This document shows positions 1 to 11,874 of a stretch of 64,000 nt of DNA, piece after piece. The notes beneath the pieces are model-generated. The model was not told where the DNA came from and made no database searches. It saw only the letters and a program-made list of their open reading frames with translations. The stretch lies in assembly GCF_008831285.2 (NCBI RefSeq), contig NC_045145.1:10106802-10170801 (forward strand). The letters are read 5' to 3'. A program made the translations under genes and the position numbers. The first letter of the stretch is position 1; every line of letters begins with the position of its first letter. This stretch comes from Nymphaea colorata. Its lineage: Eukaryota > Streptophyta > Magnoliopsida > Nymphaeales > Nymphaeaceae.

Positions 1-3000
1 TTTCTTCATTTTTTGATGACTATAAGAGGGTTTATTTGCATTCCACTGTTGAATTTGAGAATAGAAGTTCCTGGCCTGCTGAGTGCTCTTTAAGTATTCA
101 GGTAAGTACTAACCTGGAGGAAGGCATCTGTTTGGTGGAGCATCTTCAGGCACAGGTCCTGACAATTCCTGCTTCCAAACAAGTTCAGTACACATTCCCT
201 CTGGTAAGCCATGTCTTCTATCTCAGTTGTTTGCTATTTTTACATCATTGTCGTAAAAGTATTGATTCCCAGGTTTTTAGGTATTAATTGTAAAATTTGT
301 TTTTATTGGGAAACTCTCACGAATTGACATGCATACATACCACGAAACTATGAGTTCTCTATTAGTTTTTTTCACAAAAGCATTTCATAGAAGTTCAAAA
401 TATTTGTTAGAATGTCAAAGAAACAAAAAAAAATTAAAAATATTTTGAAAATGGTTTTTTGAAGCATTTCGTGGTGACATTGCAATATTCTTTGTTTGGT
501 GATATTTTCAGAATATCACAAATTTTTCATTTTGTACTGATCTCTTTTTTCCATCTTTAACGTATTACTTAGAAAAAATAGCGCAAATATTTGTGACAGT
601 TTATTCTAAGATGTGGTCCACATACTCCTTGGATGAGTTTATGTGGAAGGCTGGAAGCTGAAATTACTTCTTTCTAAAGAAAAACATGATATGGAATGGA
701 TACTTTTCTAGATCCATTGATATTGGCTGGTGGAAAATACATATAGTACAGATAATTTAGACACCGGAAAGAGCAAAAAACTGTAGAAATATATAGTGCT
801 CGATAAAGGGGTTGTTCTTTTACCCATAGCACAATGGCATCTATGCTATTAATGTGGCCTTTGACATTCTGACAGTAGGCTGTATGCTCCATATGAGGAA
901 GGGGAAACAGATAGAAGAGCAGATTAGAATAATTAGGTTTTCAGTGGTTTCATATGCCCAGAAGAGTAGATTGAAAGGGTTTTGTTTTCAGGAAACCTAA
1001 GGAAAAGCAGATTAATTGGATCTTACCAGAATCACTCTATTTATCCTCCTGAGGAGTTGCCATGCTAATATGCTTTGGATGATCTGCATCTCTTGGTCAG
1101 GCAGTAATGTGTACATTGGACTATCATGTCCCTGAAACCCCTCGCAGCCCAGGTACCCAACACAATAATCAGGGGCGAGTTCTACCACTGAGCTAGGAGC
1201 CTTTCAGTCCGGCAATCTCCATTGGAGGACCTTCATGCCAAAAAGAGAAAAACCTTAACCCTCTCTTTAATTTTGTCGAGCTCTCATCTTGCCTGAATTC
1301 AGTGCTTCTGAAAAAAGAACCTTTGGTTCAGGCAAGGGGTAACTGTTCAAGTTCTTCCAATGTGTGAAGCTTGAACAGATTTCTTGAGGTAGTTTTGTTT
1401 TAGTGGCTTTCTTGTATCATACCTATATATCCTGAAACAAATAGATAGTCTTGAATCAAGATTTCTGTTCTGCCCATCTATGATAATATGTTGTTCATTT
1501 CAGCTAGTGTTAATCTTTTAGCCCGTTCTTTTGTCTCAAGTCTTTCAAGTGATGTCTTTTATTTCTGCTTGGTTGAAAATGTTATGCACCTACATATTAC
1601 TTTAATAAGTGGATTCTACTTTCCAGCTTTTCTTTTACAGACCCAACCTGTGGTGGCCAAACGGCATGGGCAAACAATCCCTCTACAATGTTGAGATCTT
1701 GGTTGATGTAAAGGGACATGGGGAGTCAGACACCTGGAAGCATTATTTTGGTTTTCGTAAGATTGACAGTAGTATAGATCCCACAACTGGTGGAAGGTTT
1801 TTTCCTGATTTTCCTGTTCATCTGCTTCTTGATATTTATCTGCGCATAACCCCATATGTGGTCCCCTTTTGACATAGTGTTATTACCTGCAGATTATTCA
1901 GGATCAATGGTCAACCAATTTTTATCCGGGGTGGTAACTGGATATTGTCTGATGGATTACTGCGGCTTTCAGAAAAGCGGTACCAGACAGACATTAAATT
2001 TCATGCGGATATGAACTTCAATATGATTCGTTGCTGGGGTGGTGGAATAGCTGAGAGACCAGAATTTTACCATTATTGTGATGTGTATGGTTTGCTGGTA
2101 ATCTTTTTAATCTCCAATATTTTCTGTTCTAGTGCCAACTAGAAGAGTTGGTGTTTCCAAACTAGAAGAGTCTGTGTTTCCATTCTCATCTTTTATTCAC
2201 TTAAAAAAGAAACAATGCCATCACTTTTCTGAAATCTTGAGTCAATATTGATCTGTTAGAAGGTACTTTGGTTTGATGAATCAATATTGTAACCTTTTGC
2301 AGGTCTGGCAGGAATTTTGGATAACGGGTGATTGCGATGGAAGAGGTGTGCCTGTGTCAAATCCGAACGGGCCATTGGATCATGATCTGTTCCTGAAGTC
2401 AGCAAGAGACACTGTCAAGCTCCTTAGAAATCATGCAAGTCTGGCTCTGTGGGTTGGTGGGAATGAACAAATTCCTCCAAATGATATTAACACTGCTTTA
2501 AAAAATGACTTGAAGCTTCACCCGCTTTTCCAGAGTACAAATGAAAAACTTAAGTCAGTTGAGAATTTCGGAAGTTCCTCAAGTGATCCAAGTCAATATC
2601 TTGATGGTACCCGGCAATATGTCCCAGGATCACTCTGGGATGGATTTGCAAATGGAAAAGGAGACTTCACAGATGGTCCTTATGAAATCCAGGATCCTTC
2701 AAACTTCTTTAGGGATGACTTCTATAAATATGGTTTCAATCCCGAAGTAGGATCTGTTGGGATGCCTGTTGCAGCAACCATTAGAGCAACCATGCCTCCA
2801 GAAGCTTGGAAGATCCCATTGTTTATTAAGGTAGATGGTGGTTTTATTGAAGAGGTGCCAAACCCTATCTGGAAGTACCACAAATACATACCCTATTCAA
2901 AGCCGGGGAAGGTCCATGATCAGATTGAACTCTATGGCACTCCAAAGGACCTTGATGACTTCTGTGAGAAGGTATTTCTGTAATTCCACTATGTGTCTTC

Positions 3001-4214
3001 CTTATTGTTCTCAGCTTTCCTCATGTTCATCAATCGAATCCATGTCCCCTTTGTAGGCACAACTTGTAAACTATGTTCAATACAGAGCTCTGCTAGAAGG
3101 ATGGACCTCACGAATGTGGACAAAGTATACGGGAGTGCTTATTTGGAAAACTCAGAATCCGTGGACTGGTCTCAGGGGCCAGTTTTATGACCATCTCCTG
3201 GACCAAACTGCTGGCTTTTATGGCTGTCGTTCTGCTGCTGAGCCAATTCATGTGCAGCTTAATCTGGATACCTATTTCGTAGAGGTAAGTCCTATTTCTT
3301 AAATGCTATGTTCTATATCCACTCAGAAATATATTATGAACACCTTGGTACTTCTGATGCTTTGTTTTCCTGGACAGGTAGTGAATACCACATCAACCGA
3401 AATCACTAACCTGGCGATAGAAGTATCGGTTTGGGATTTAGAAGCAACATGTCCTTATTATAAAGTTATAAATGATATTTCTTTATCACCAAAAAGAACA
3501 ATTAAAATAGCTGAAATGAAATACCCCAAGACTAAAAATGCCAAACCCGTGTACTTCCTTCTGCTCAAACTTTTCAGACAATCCGACAAAAGCATTCTTT
3601 CCAGGAACTTCTACTGGCTGCATCAACAGGGAGGTGATTGCCGGCTGCTGGAAGCCTACCGCACAAAAAAAGTACCTCTGCAGATAAAGTCGCAGGTTAC
3701 CATTATGGGCACCAATTATAAGGTTCAGATGCACATCCAGAATCTTTCTGAAAAGCGAGACTCGAGGATTCTAAGCAATGAAAATCCAATTGGTGACCGT
3801 GTCCGTGATTACCTTCAGAATTATGATAATGACTTTGACACTAGATCCACGGATGCACTGGAAGAGCATACTGACGTCCTTGAAAAATCTAAGAGTTTGT
3901 TGAGCAGGATGTTCGGGGGCTTCTCTAAGATGGACAACGACTGGAAAGTGATCCAAACTGGTGGCAATGATTCAGGTGTTGCATTTTTTTTACATTTGTC
4001 CGTTCATGCATCAAGGGAGAGTTCCGAACCCGGAGGTGACACTAGAATTCTGCCCGTCCACTACTCAGATAACTACTTTTCACTTGTGCCGGGCGAGACG
4101 ATGTCCATTAACCTTTCCTTTGGGGTACAACCAGGGGTTGCTCCTCGAATTACACTTCAGGGATGGAATCATCATTACAGGCACAGTATTTCCATTGGGA
4201 CTATTTCTTCCTAA
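1..4214 (+). CDS. EBM: Mannosylglycoprotein endo-beta-mannosidase (GH2), 5'-truncated by the window
   Basis: Plant endo-beta-mannosidase hydrolyses the Man-beta-1,4-GlcNAc linkage of N-glycan core structures during glycoprotein turnover (family knowledge). Exons that I joined by GT-AG borders and phase are 1-203, 1627-1796, 1893-2097, 2303-2971, 3057-3284 and 3378-4214. The codon split across exons 2 and 3 restores an arginine in [11 protein letters not shown]. About 769 residues are visible; the family is roughly 940-950 long, so the N-terminal fifth lies upstream. Seen motifs: [48 protein letters not shown] and WVGGNEQ. The Glu at 2465-2467 in NEQ is the expected GH2 acid/base. The Glu at 2744-2746 in [10 protein letters not shown] is the likely nucleophile (inference). 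A Ser/Asp-rich stretch encoded at about 3755-3930 is a plausible linker; the lily enzyme is known as several processed polypeptides. No frame breaks are seen, so it is probably functional. Confidence 0.95.
1130..1207 (-). repeat. tRNA-like head, probable SINE, in the first visible intron
   Basis: Read on the - strand, the segment starts with a tRNA-like end and a clear pol III A box (TAGCTCAGTGGTAGA, near 1181-1195). A degenerate B-box-like stretch follows about 36 bases later (near 1138-1148). The anticodon arm and acceptor stem do not pair convincingly, so this looks like the head of a tRNA-derived SINE and not a tRNA gene. I could not find its tail or target duplications. It lies in the 1.4 kb intron of the mannosidase, antisense to it. 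The rest of that intron shows nothing recognisable. Confidence 0.4.
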
Positions 4215-4435
4215 AGGGATTTGATTTCTTCATTATACTTGCCGACCAGTGGACGCTATTATAGTCCCCAAGTCAAAATACTTCCCTCCCTTCAGAGTGA
4301 ACTGGTTGGGAATCAAGGAGATGCCTTGTGATGGATCCTTATTCCAGTTTGTGGAAACGCAAGCTCTTCATATCTGGGTGTTTTTAATATTTAAATAAGA
4401 TAGTAAGGATTAGTGTTTTTAAAGTGTTTTATGAT

Positions 4436-4441
4436 AATAAA
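4436..4441 (+). terminator. Candidate polyadenylation signal of the mannosidase gene
   Basis: A canonical AATAAA lies about 220 bp after the stop codon and is followed by a T-run, a normal 3' UTR distance for a plant gene. The MITE starting at 4487 lies just downstream of it. Confidence 0.45.
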
Positions 4442-4486
4442 ATTTAGTTTTTTTTTTCCCAGTTAGCTATCTTGTTCTAGCACTAA

Positions 4487-5496
4487 GGGGCTGTTTGATG
4501 GTTGGAAATATGGGAATTGAAAAAAATTTTTAGAAATAAATTTCTGAAATTGATGAATGAGAAAGAAAATTCTATATTACCAAAACCTCCTTGGGCTTGT
4601 TATAGAGGAATTATTTTTTTGGAAAAAAATTTCTACGTTTGGTGGAAATGGTGAGGAAGACGGAGGAAGAAGAAGGGAAGGGAAGGGAGAAGGAGGAGGA
4701 GGAAGGGAAGGGAAGGAAAGGGAAGGGAAGGGAGAAGGAGGAAGAAGGAGGAGGAGGAAGGGAAGGGAAGGGAGGGAGGATGAGGAAGAAGGAGGAGGAG
4801 GAAGAAGGGGAAGGGAAGAAAAGGGAAGGGAGGGAGGATGAGGAAGAAGGAGGAGGAGGAAGAAGGGGAAGGGAAGAAAAGGGAAGGGAAGGGAAGGGTT
4901 CCTCCTTTTTCCTCATCCCTCTTCCTCCACCTGGACCGCCTCCCTTCCCTTCCAACTTTTTCCTCCTCCCTCTTCCTCCGCCTCCCTTCCCTTCCTCCTC
5001 CCTCTTCCTCCGCCTCCCTTCCCTTCCTCCTCTTCCCTTCCCTTCCTCCCTCCTTCCTTTCTTCCTCCTCCCTTCTTCCCTTATTCTTCCTCCCTCCTTT
5101 CTTCCTCATCCCTCCTTCCCTTCTTCTTCCCTTTTTCCCTTCTTCTTCCTCCCTCCTTCCCTTTTTCTTCCTTTTTACTTTCTTCCTCCCTCCTTCCCTT
5201 CTTCTTCCTCCCTCCTTCCCTTCTTCCCTTCTTCTTCCTCCCTCCTTCCCTTCTTCTTCTCCCCTTCCATTCTTCCTCCAATGGTCTCCCCTTCCATTCT
5301 TCCTCCAATGGTCACAAAAAAATTTTCGGAAATTTTTTTTCACTCTTTTGGCTGGAAAAATGTTTTTGGAAATATATTTCTTGAATCACCTCCAACGGTC
5401 AGAAAAAATTCTTCACGTTTGATGGAATGTGTAAAATTTTAAAAATTTGAATTTTGTCTTCTGCTACAGTGTTTTTCCAGCCCATCAAACGGGCCC
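4487..5496. mobile_element. Tourist/PIF-Harbinger-like MITE, about 1.0 kb
   Basis: The ends are inverted: left GGGGCTGTTTGATGGTTGG, and the right end read on the other strand GGGCCCGTTTGATGGGCTGG. Each end is flanked by TAA (4484-4486 and 5497-5499), the 3-bp target duplication typical of the Tourist/PIF-Harbinger group. There is no transposase. The interior is a long purine-rich tract followed by a long pyrimidine-rich tract. A ~30-bp block near 4621-4650 recurs in direct orientation at about 5403-5430. Long open frames on both strands here are artefacts of the low-complexity sequence. It lies about 270 bp downstream of the mannosidase stop codon. Confidence 0.75.
4652..5277. repeat. Mirror-like (GGA/GAA)n purine tract joined to (TCC/TTC)n pyrimidine tract
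   Basis: About 4652-4898 is nearly pure G/A on the + strand (GGGAAGG, GGAGGA units), with single breaks near 4661, 4780 and 4838. At 4899 it switches abruptly to nearly pure C/T, to about 5277. The two arms are largely complementary, so a long imperfect hairpin or triplex-forming structure is possible. Confidence 0.8.
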
Positions 5497-5610
5497 TAAG
5501 AGTCTTCATTTATCTTTCGTCTTTTAATCTTCGTATGCCCCCTTTTTCACTCATTTCCGTCATAACATATTTCTGCAGTTTGTTTGTCGTGGAGTCCACT
5601 AGTACGTTAG

Positions 5611-5690
5611 TCAGCACATGTAAACTTAACCATCAAAATTTTAAGTCTATAGTCTGCACATCTAAACTTAACCATCAAAATTTTAAGTCT
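5611..5690. repeat. Two-copy direct repeat with 42-bp period
   Basis: The block TAAACTTAACCATCAAAATT occurs at 5621 and again at 5663, with matching flanks. A third, diverged piece (CAATCAAAATTGTACGTCTG) follows near 5713. No function can be assigned. Confidence 0.7.
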
Positions 5691-5969
5691 AACTCAGGCC
5701 AGTCAGCACCCTACAATCAAAATTGTACGTCTGACTCAGGCGAGTCAAGGTCCGAATAGCGCTTGTCGGTTTGAATCAGTTCGAGTGAATTGAGATTAAC
5801 GAGGCACACAGCGACTGCCATCGACTGCCACTAAAGTGGAAAAGTAAGAAAGACATAAAATAATGTTATGAATAATGTCAACTACAAAGTTTACCTGATG
5901 TACATATAATGATTAATCGAAATTTAAATATTTACACGCTCTTTCCATGGAGGAAAATAGATGGAAAGA

Positions 5970-6775
5970 AAAGAAAGGACTGACAAGGGTGTGTTTGGAT
6001 GAATGGAAATAAAGGAAAAAAGGAAAGGATATGCATAGTTAATGAAAGAAAAATATATCTATAATGTCATTTAACTATAGATATTTTATCATCGGAAAAT
6101 CACACTTGGGTACAAATAACCCATATTTTATATTTTTTGCTTCAATTATCAGTTTCAATAAATGTAAATATCGGCTCCTATTCACATAAAAATTTCAAAA
6201 AATGATACTAGAAAATATTGTCAATAAGCATTCGTCCCTATGGAGTCATATTCTACAAGTTTGATTTTTATTTCATAAATCAAACCCTTATGGCATCTTA
6301 TTCTATAATTTTTATTTTCATTCCATAAATCAAAACAATGAGAACTTGAAAAAATTATTTCCGAGAACAAAAACCAAAATGATCACATGCAAAACGTCAA
6401 GAATATTCATCAACGTTCAAGAGGTGAAGCACCAACACTGGCATGAGAATTAACAAAACCATATTATGGAGTTTTTATTGACTGATTCTAAATGCAGAAA
6501 AAATTGCAATGTTTCCGAATGTTTGCCATAGTCACGACCCATCTCATAGATGCTTCTTTCTCATCTTCCGCTCCTTCAAAAATTTCAATTTCCTGTTCTT
6601 CCTTTTCCTTTTCATGTTTCTTTTTTATTACTTTTGTTGTTGCAAATAACCCTAAAATTTTTCCTTTCGTTTCCATTATATAGCTAAACAAACATGATTT
6701 CTCACTTTTCTTTTTTCTTTTTTCTTTTCCTTCATATACAAACAAGCATTGTTAATAAATCTTTCAGTCCTTTCC
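5970..6775. mobile_element. Possible fold-back/MITE-like element
   Basis: Left arm (about 5972-6030): GAAAGGACTGA, then TGTTTGGATGAATGG and an A/G-rich run. Its near reverse complement is at 6705-6775. The pattern fits a decayed inverted-repeat element of about 0.8 kb. I found no convincing target duplication and the arms are A/G-rich, so chance similarity contributes. The interior is AT-rich with no recognisable gene. The rest of 5700-7000 shows nothing recognisable. Confidence 0.35.
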
Positions 6776-7003
6776 ATTCTTCAGTCTGTCCCTTTTCTTT
6801 ATATTTTAGCATACTTTTTTTCCATCCACATGGTGTTAAAGTTCAGTTCTCATGTAACACTAATTAGTCTAATAAAATTAAGAAGAAACTAAGCACGTGC
6901 ACACTCACACATAGTTAAACATTTTAAATGATATAAACAGAAAGTACACAATTATGAAAAGGCAAAAGCATGGAAAAACTGTTTTTCTACAGTAGAATCA
7001 ATC

Positions 7004-7210
7004 TGTCAACAAACTTGAATATGGAATGAAAATGACTTTCTCAATTCATCACATTACACCTTATACAACTGCTTAATCTAGATGGTTAAAATACAATCAA
7101 AGGAAATCAACGTCTATATACAAGAAAAAAGAGGAAATAAAATACAACAAATATGAAAAGATCCTACAGCCTAGACTGTTAAATGATAAAAAAATGCAGG
7201 TGAGATGGCA
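7004..7210 (-). repeat. 3' LTR of the Copia element, with polypurine tract
   Basis: On the - strand the LTR begins TGCC at 7210 and ends TTGACA at 7004. It is preceded by a purine run GAAGGAAGG (7211-7219), a suitable polypurine tract. The 5-bp sequence to its left is CAATC (6999-7003); no partner was found at the far end. Confidence 0.6.
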
Positions 7211-7258
7211 CCTTCCTTCATAACAATCTTTGCAAGATAATTTTCTAAAACTACCCCT

Positions 7259-8285
7259 CTAGTTGGTGCCTCCAAGTTTTACTATGCCCAGCTTGGCAAT
7301 AAGAAATTTAAAATTTTCCTTTCCCAAGGTCTTGGTAAAGACATCAGATCTTTGGTCTTTGGTTGAAATTTGCCTTGTGCTGATTACTCTACCTTGAATA
7401 ATTTCATGGATGAAATAACAATACAATGCTATGTGCTTTGCATGCCTTTGCAATATTGGGTTTGGTGTTTAGTGTATTGCAGGTTGATTATCACAATACG
7501 TGATGACAATACTTTTCTTCACAACCAAGGTTCTTAAGAAGATACATTAACCAAACAACTTAACTCGTGGCCATTGCCGTGCTTCTATACTCTGCTTCGG
7601 CTAATGACATATATACTACAGCTTACCTTTTCGGTTTCTAGGAGATGATAGTGTTTCCCATGAATATGCAATACCTTGACGTTGAACTCCTTGACAATGG
7701 GCAACTGGACGAGTCCAAATTTACATAACAGCTTAAAATCACCTCATTGCCTACCTTCAACATGATCTCTTGATCTAGGGATTCCTTTACGAGTCATTTG
7801 ACAAATGGAATACTATATGAGTGTCTCATGAATCTACCCCAAAGAGTGGGGCAAATTTATGAAATACTAGAACTAGGTCTTCATTTACCCTATCTTAAAG
7901 GCAAATTCATGACACAAACTATTCCATTTGCCAGATGACCTCTTAAGTGTCTCACAGCTGTGTCCCAATGCTGTTCGCGGGGTTTCTACGTAAACTAACT
8001 CAAAATATCCACCATATAAGTGATGTCGGGTCTTGTAAATATTAAGTATATGAGTTGTCCAACCAACCTTCTTTAACCTGCCGCTTTGCTAATTAATTTT
8101 CCACTTTCAACGATTTTTTTCTATTGTTCCATGGGATTGTCTGGCAACATAGCTCCATAGCGGCTGGTCTCTTTGAGTAAATCTATAACATATTTCTCTA
8201 GTAAAGAAATATTCCTTCCTCTAAAAGGGCCACCTCTATTCCTAAAAAATACTTTCAACTTTTCCAAATTATTGATGTGAAAAAC
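7259..8285 (-). pseudogene. Copia RT thumb and RNase H, degenerate
   Basis: The - strand carries, in order: FHINNLEKL next to the insertion site, LLEKYVIDLLKETSRYGA (about 8150-8215), VGQLIYL near 8030-8060 (counterpart of the usual LVGRLIYLT), the RNase H motif SLAEAEYRSTAMA (7560-7612), and the C-terminal run ISTKDQRSDVFTKTLGKENF (about 7300-7390). The last two are diagnostic of Copia RNase H. Several frame changes separate these blocks. In an intact element this would degrade RNA in the cDNA hybrid. Confidence 0.85.
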
Positions 8286-11200
8286 TGTTGGGACCCTAGA
8301 TCCGGCGTCGGAAATCCGCTGACTTAGTGTCGGTCCCTCCCCAAGATCACTCGAGGGAGCATTAGACTAAAAAAAAAAACAAATTATATTTACAAAACTT
8401 ATCCCCGCTGGACAGCAACCCCGACTTATTAGTTCCCCGGGTAGAAGATACAAGTGTGTTTTCCCGACCCAAGAGTTAAAACCTACTACAACACTAAGGG
8501 GATCAAGACTTGTACAATCGCGAGTGATACAAAATATGCTCTCACAACTCACTCAGCAATCACATACAAATCATTCCATACATGCCTAAGAACGGCCAAA
8601 CCACGCCCTTTCCCTTGGTGGTCTCGCTAACCCGCAGCCATGTCCTTGGCAAATTGCCTTGGAGGGGCTGCCGACGGTCGTAGTAGGCAAAGCCTGGCTT
8701 GGAAATAAAATGCACCTGATTCCCACGTTTTATAACGTGTTTAGAGTTTACCTGGCCGAAGAGAGGTCGGCCAATTCAGCAATTAGATCCGAGAGAAATC
8801 CAGTGGCAAAGCCACTCTCGGATATCACAGCACGGTGATGAGGAGGCAGGGGCTCAGCCCGCCTGGCCGAGGTCGCCTAGGCACCTGCATGGTTGATCGG
8901 CTGCTGTAGGCTATGAGTTGCAACAATAAGGCCATGTGAAGTTGTCACCTGCTGAACTGATAGCTCTAATATGAACACAAACAGCATTGTAGATGAACCT
9001 AACTAATGGACTCCAAGGGGTAAGGCCGAGCTACGAACAAGGAGGTCAGCTCGGTATGGGTTAGGTGGGTCGGGTCTAGGTAGGTCTAAGCTGTTACGGT
9101 AGTGGGTTAGCTTGAGTAGAGCCAAGTGAAGTGAGGTTAATGCAACGACTAGACTAATGATGGACTAGTCGGTTATGGTTTAGGGAGAGGCTAAGGGTCA
9201 TGCGATAGAGGGCGAAAAATTAAGCGTACGAGAGTTGGACACTAATGAAAGGGTCGGTTATGAGGATGGGTTAAGCCAAGAGACATGCGATGGAGGTGGC
9301 TCACTAATGAGGAGCTGTGATCAGTAATGACGAGGTATCAGTTGTGGCGTGAGGTGTAAAGGAGTAAGGCTAGAGTTATGTGGAATGGGTCGGTTACACC
9401 TAGAGAGGAAGCTAAGGGTCTTACATGAGATAAATATGAATTAATTGACAATGGAGTTGGAGTATGGTGCGTATGGAGGGTAATGATGGTAATGATGAAG
9501 GGAAGTGGTAAGCTAAGAAGGAGGTGGCTTCTGGGGTCGTATGGGTTTGGGAACGGTTATCAAAGAAAGGGAGTCCAATGGGTAGAGATTGGACACTTGG
9601 CAAGGAGAGGGGTTACTCACCTTTATGGCTTCATGATGGGGACGTGGTGCGTGGAGTGGTGTCGGGAAAGGGATTTAATCCCTTTTTGAGGTTGTGATAT
9701 GCGAGTGGCCTTGGGGCCTTGAATGATGACATGTGGCGGGTTGGATGGTGGGGATTGGATGAGCTTGAGAACCTTCTAACTCTCGCTTTAATGAGAGGAG
9801 CTCAAAAAGGGCTGTTTAGTGTAACGCTTGCAGCTTGTGTCCTCTTCTCAATTCGATTGGTGGCTCAAAAGACCACGATGCCCTTGATAATTAAATCTAA
9901 CTTTAATATGGAATTAAGTCTACCATGGACACAATGGAAACTAGCGGAAAAGAGTGGGGCCAATCGGGTTTCTACCGGAAAGAGTGCAGTGATCTGAATT
10001 CTGGTGCTCGGGACTGATTTCCGTCCGAGAGCTCATTCTTTGCCGTGGGAGTTCGGATTCCCCTGAAAATTGGCTGGGATGTAGCAGGGATCTGGGCGAT
10101 CCTAGCTGTATATCAGTTTGCCCAAAATCTACTAGAGGTTGTGGCTGCGTTCACCTGAAAATTCCACCAGTTCTACCGGTTTAACAATGCCTGAAATGAG
10201 GATTCCGACGGATGTTATTTCCCAGCCACCTGAAATCCGAATGAGCTGAGATTTGGCTGGGAAGATGCTGAGGCCTGGGCGATTCTAACTGAACCAACGA
10301 GAGAGTGAATTTGGCCCTTGGTTCTTTCAGATTTCGTCTAAACCTTTCACCCAAACACTAATTTGATTCCTTCAAGTCGTGAGACGATTTTGTTCGATTT
10401 TGGGATCAGCTGAAGCAAGATTTGCTCTCCTCTTGTGACAGCAATTTCACGATTCAATTAGAGATAGATTGCTGCTGCCGTGAACAGGTTTTCCAAGTAA
10501 TTCCACCGTCAAATTAACAGAAATCCGATTGGCCGTCTACCAATGGATTCCGACAATCCTTTGGCTTCTTCACTGTAAGAACCTGTCAAAACAAGTCGAG
10601 CGTAGTTCCTCCTTTCCAGCAACATTCTCTTTGTTTTTAGCAGAGATCAAGAGGCTTACTAGGGATGATTTCCACAGGACTTGATTTTCTGCTCGAGAGG
10701 ACAGGGACCGGGAGATGCTTCCGTGCCTACCTTATCTCTTGCAGTCGGAGTCGATGCTCAAGTACTAGTCAGCTACTAGGTGGTCTTCTCGCCCGAGGGT
10801 ACTAGTCCAGCCTCTCGACTAGTCTTCTCCATTGGTGGTACTAGCCGCTTTACGCTATTTTTCTCTAAGCCTTCTCGAGGCTTCAACAGGCCTCTAATCT
10901 ACCTCCATTGTCAAGGAAGATTGCACCGTGTAGAAGAAGCACGCTGGTCGGGGAATTACACGTAGGCTGAAGTCGCCCAAGGAGGATTCCGGTGACCTCC
11001 AAGGATCGAAGCCAAACCTTTTCTCAAATTGGTCAGAACCACGAGCTGATTTGTTGGAAATTTCTGGTCTGGCCGGTGAAGGGGCAAGAGGAAGAAGATG
11101 GGTTCCCACACGGGGAAGGAGACTCGTTCCAAACTTTCTTAATTCATATTCAGCATTCCAAAAACAACTTACAAACGAGCTTTTATAGCTCACTCAAAAC

Positions 11201-11874
11201 CAGTTCTAGGAATGAACCGAGACACTAAAGACTTACATAAAAATGACTTAACATAAGCAAAGTACATAAAAGGGAAATCGAGATGAGACGTCTCAAAGTT
11301 CAATAAAAACTCGGGTTTTGTGGGCCCGAGGGGTAATTTGTCTAGGTTCGGGCCTAGACTTCCCCATTTGACCTGGGTTTGGACACGACACTTGGTTCGA
11401 CTTTAACCTCTACCGGATCTAGGTCCTTTTCTGTGTTGTGCCTATCTTCAAGTCTGTCTCTGCTCCACCCGTACTTGGTCGCTTGGTGCTCCGCCCACTG
11501 TAGCACCTCCAAGTACTCTGTTAACCTCCTTAAACTCGAATCCTTCTGTCGCTACCTTTGGTCTCCGTGAGCCTTGGTAGATATTCTCTTTATGCTCCTG
11601 GCTGCTCACTCCCAACATCATCATCTCGGCGTGAGCTCTACATGCTCGACCCTTCTTAGCCGAGTATGCTTTGGCCTTGTCAACCACATCGGTGCTTCTT
11701 TTCTTCGGCTGGTGCCCTTCCACGGCCGCACGATGGGCCACGTTTTCCTTTGGCCTTGATAGTTCTTGCTTGGCAGCCAACTTTTGGCCTGCCTTGCCTA
11801 GGCTTACGCCATGGTTATGAGCCTTTGGCCTGGCCTCGGCCATCGTCGGCTCAGACAGATTTAGGCTCGCATCA
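8286..11874 (-). repeat. 3' LTR of the LARD-like element, 3.59 kb
   Basis: 8286-8570 and 11370-11874 match the two parts of the 5' LTR; 8570-11370 has no counterpart there. The unmatched part is GC-richer than the surrounding DNA and contains diverged internal repeats (for example GGTCGGTTA near 9170, 9250 and 9390) and ACTAGT-rich sequence at 10760-10860. A TTATAAAA motif read on the - strand near 8730 could be the LTR promoter TATA box. No gene is recognisable in it. Confidence 0.75.

Noticed and set aside
1130-1207. A functional tRNA gene
   Set aside because: Only the A-box region is good; stems and B box are too degenerate.
4557-5442. Long open frames (up to 267 codons) on both strands rich in Glu/Arg/Lys or Pro/Ser/Phe
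   Set aside because: They come from purine/pyrimidine low-complexity sequence inside the MITE; no real protein pattern.
6488-6745. 85-codon Lys/Glu-rich - strand frame
   Set aside because: Low-complexity A/G-rich sequence in the possible fold-back element; no domain.
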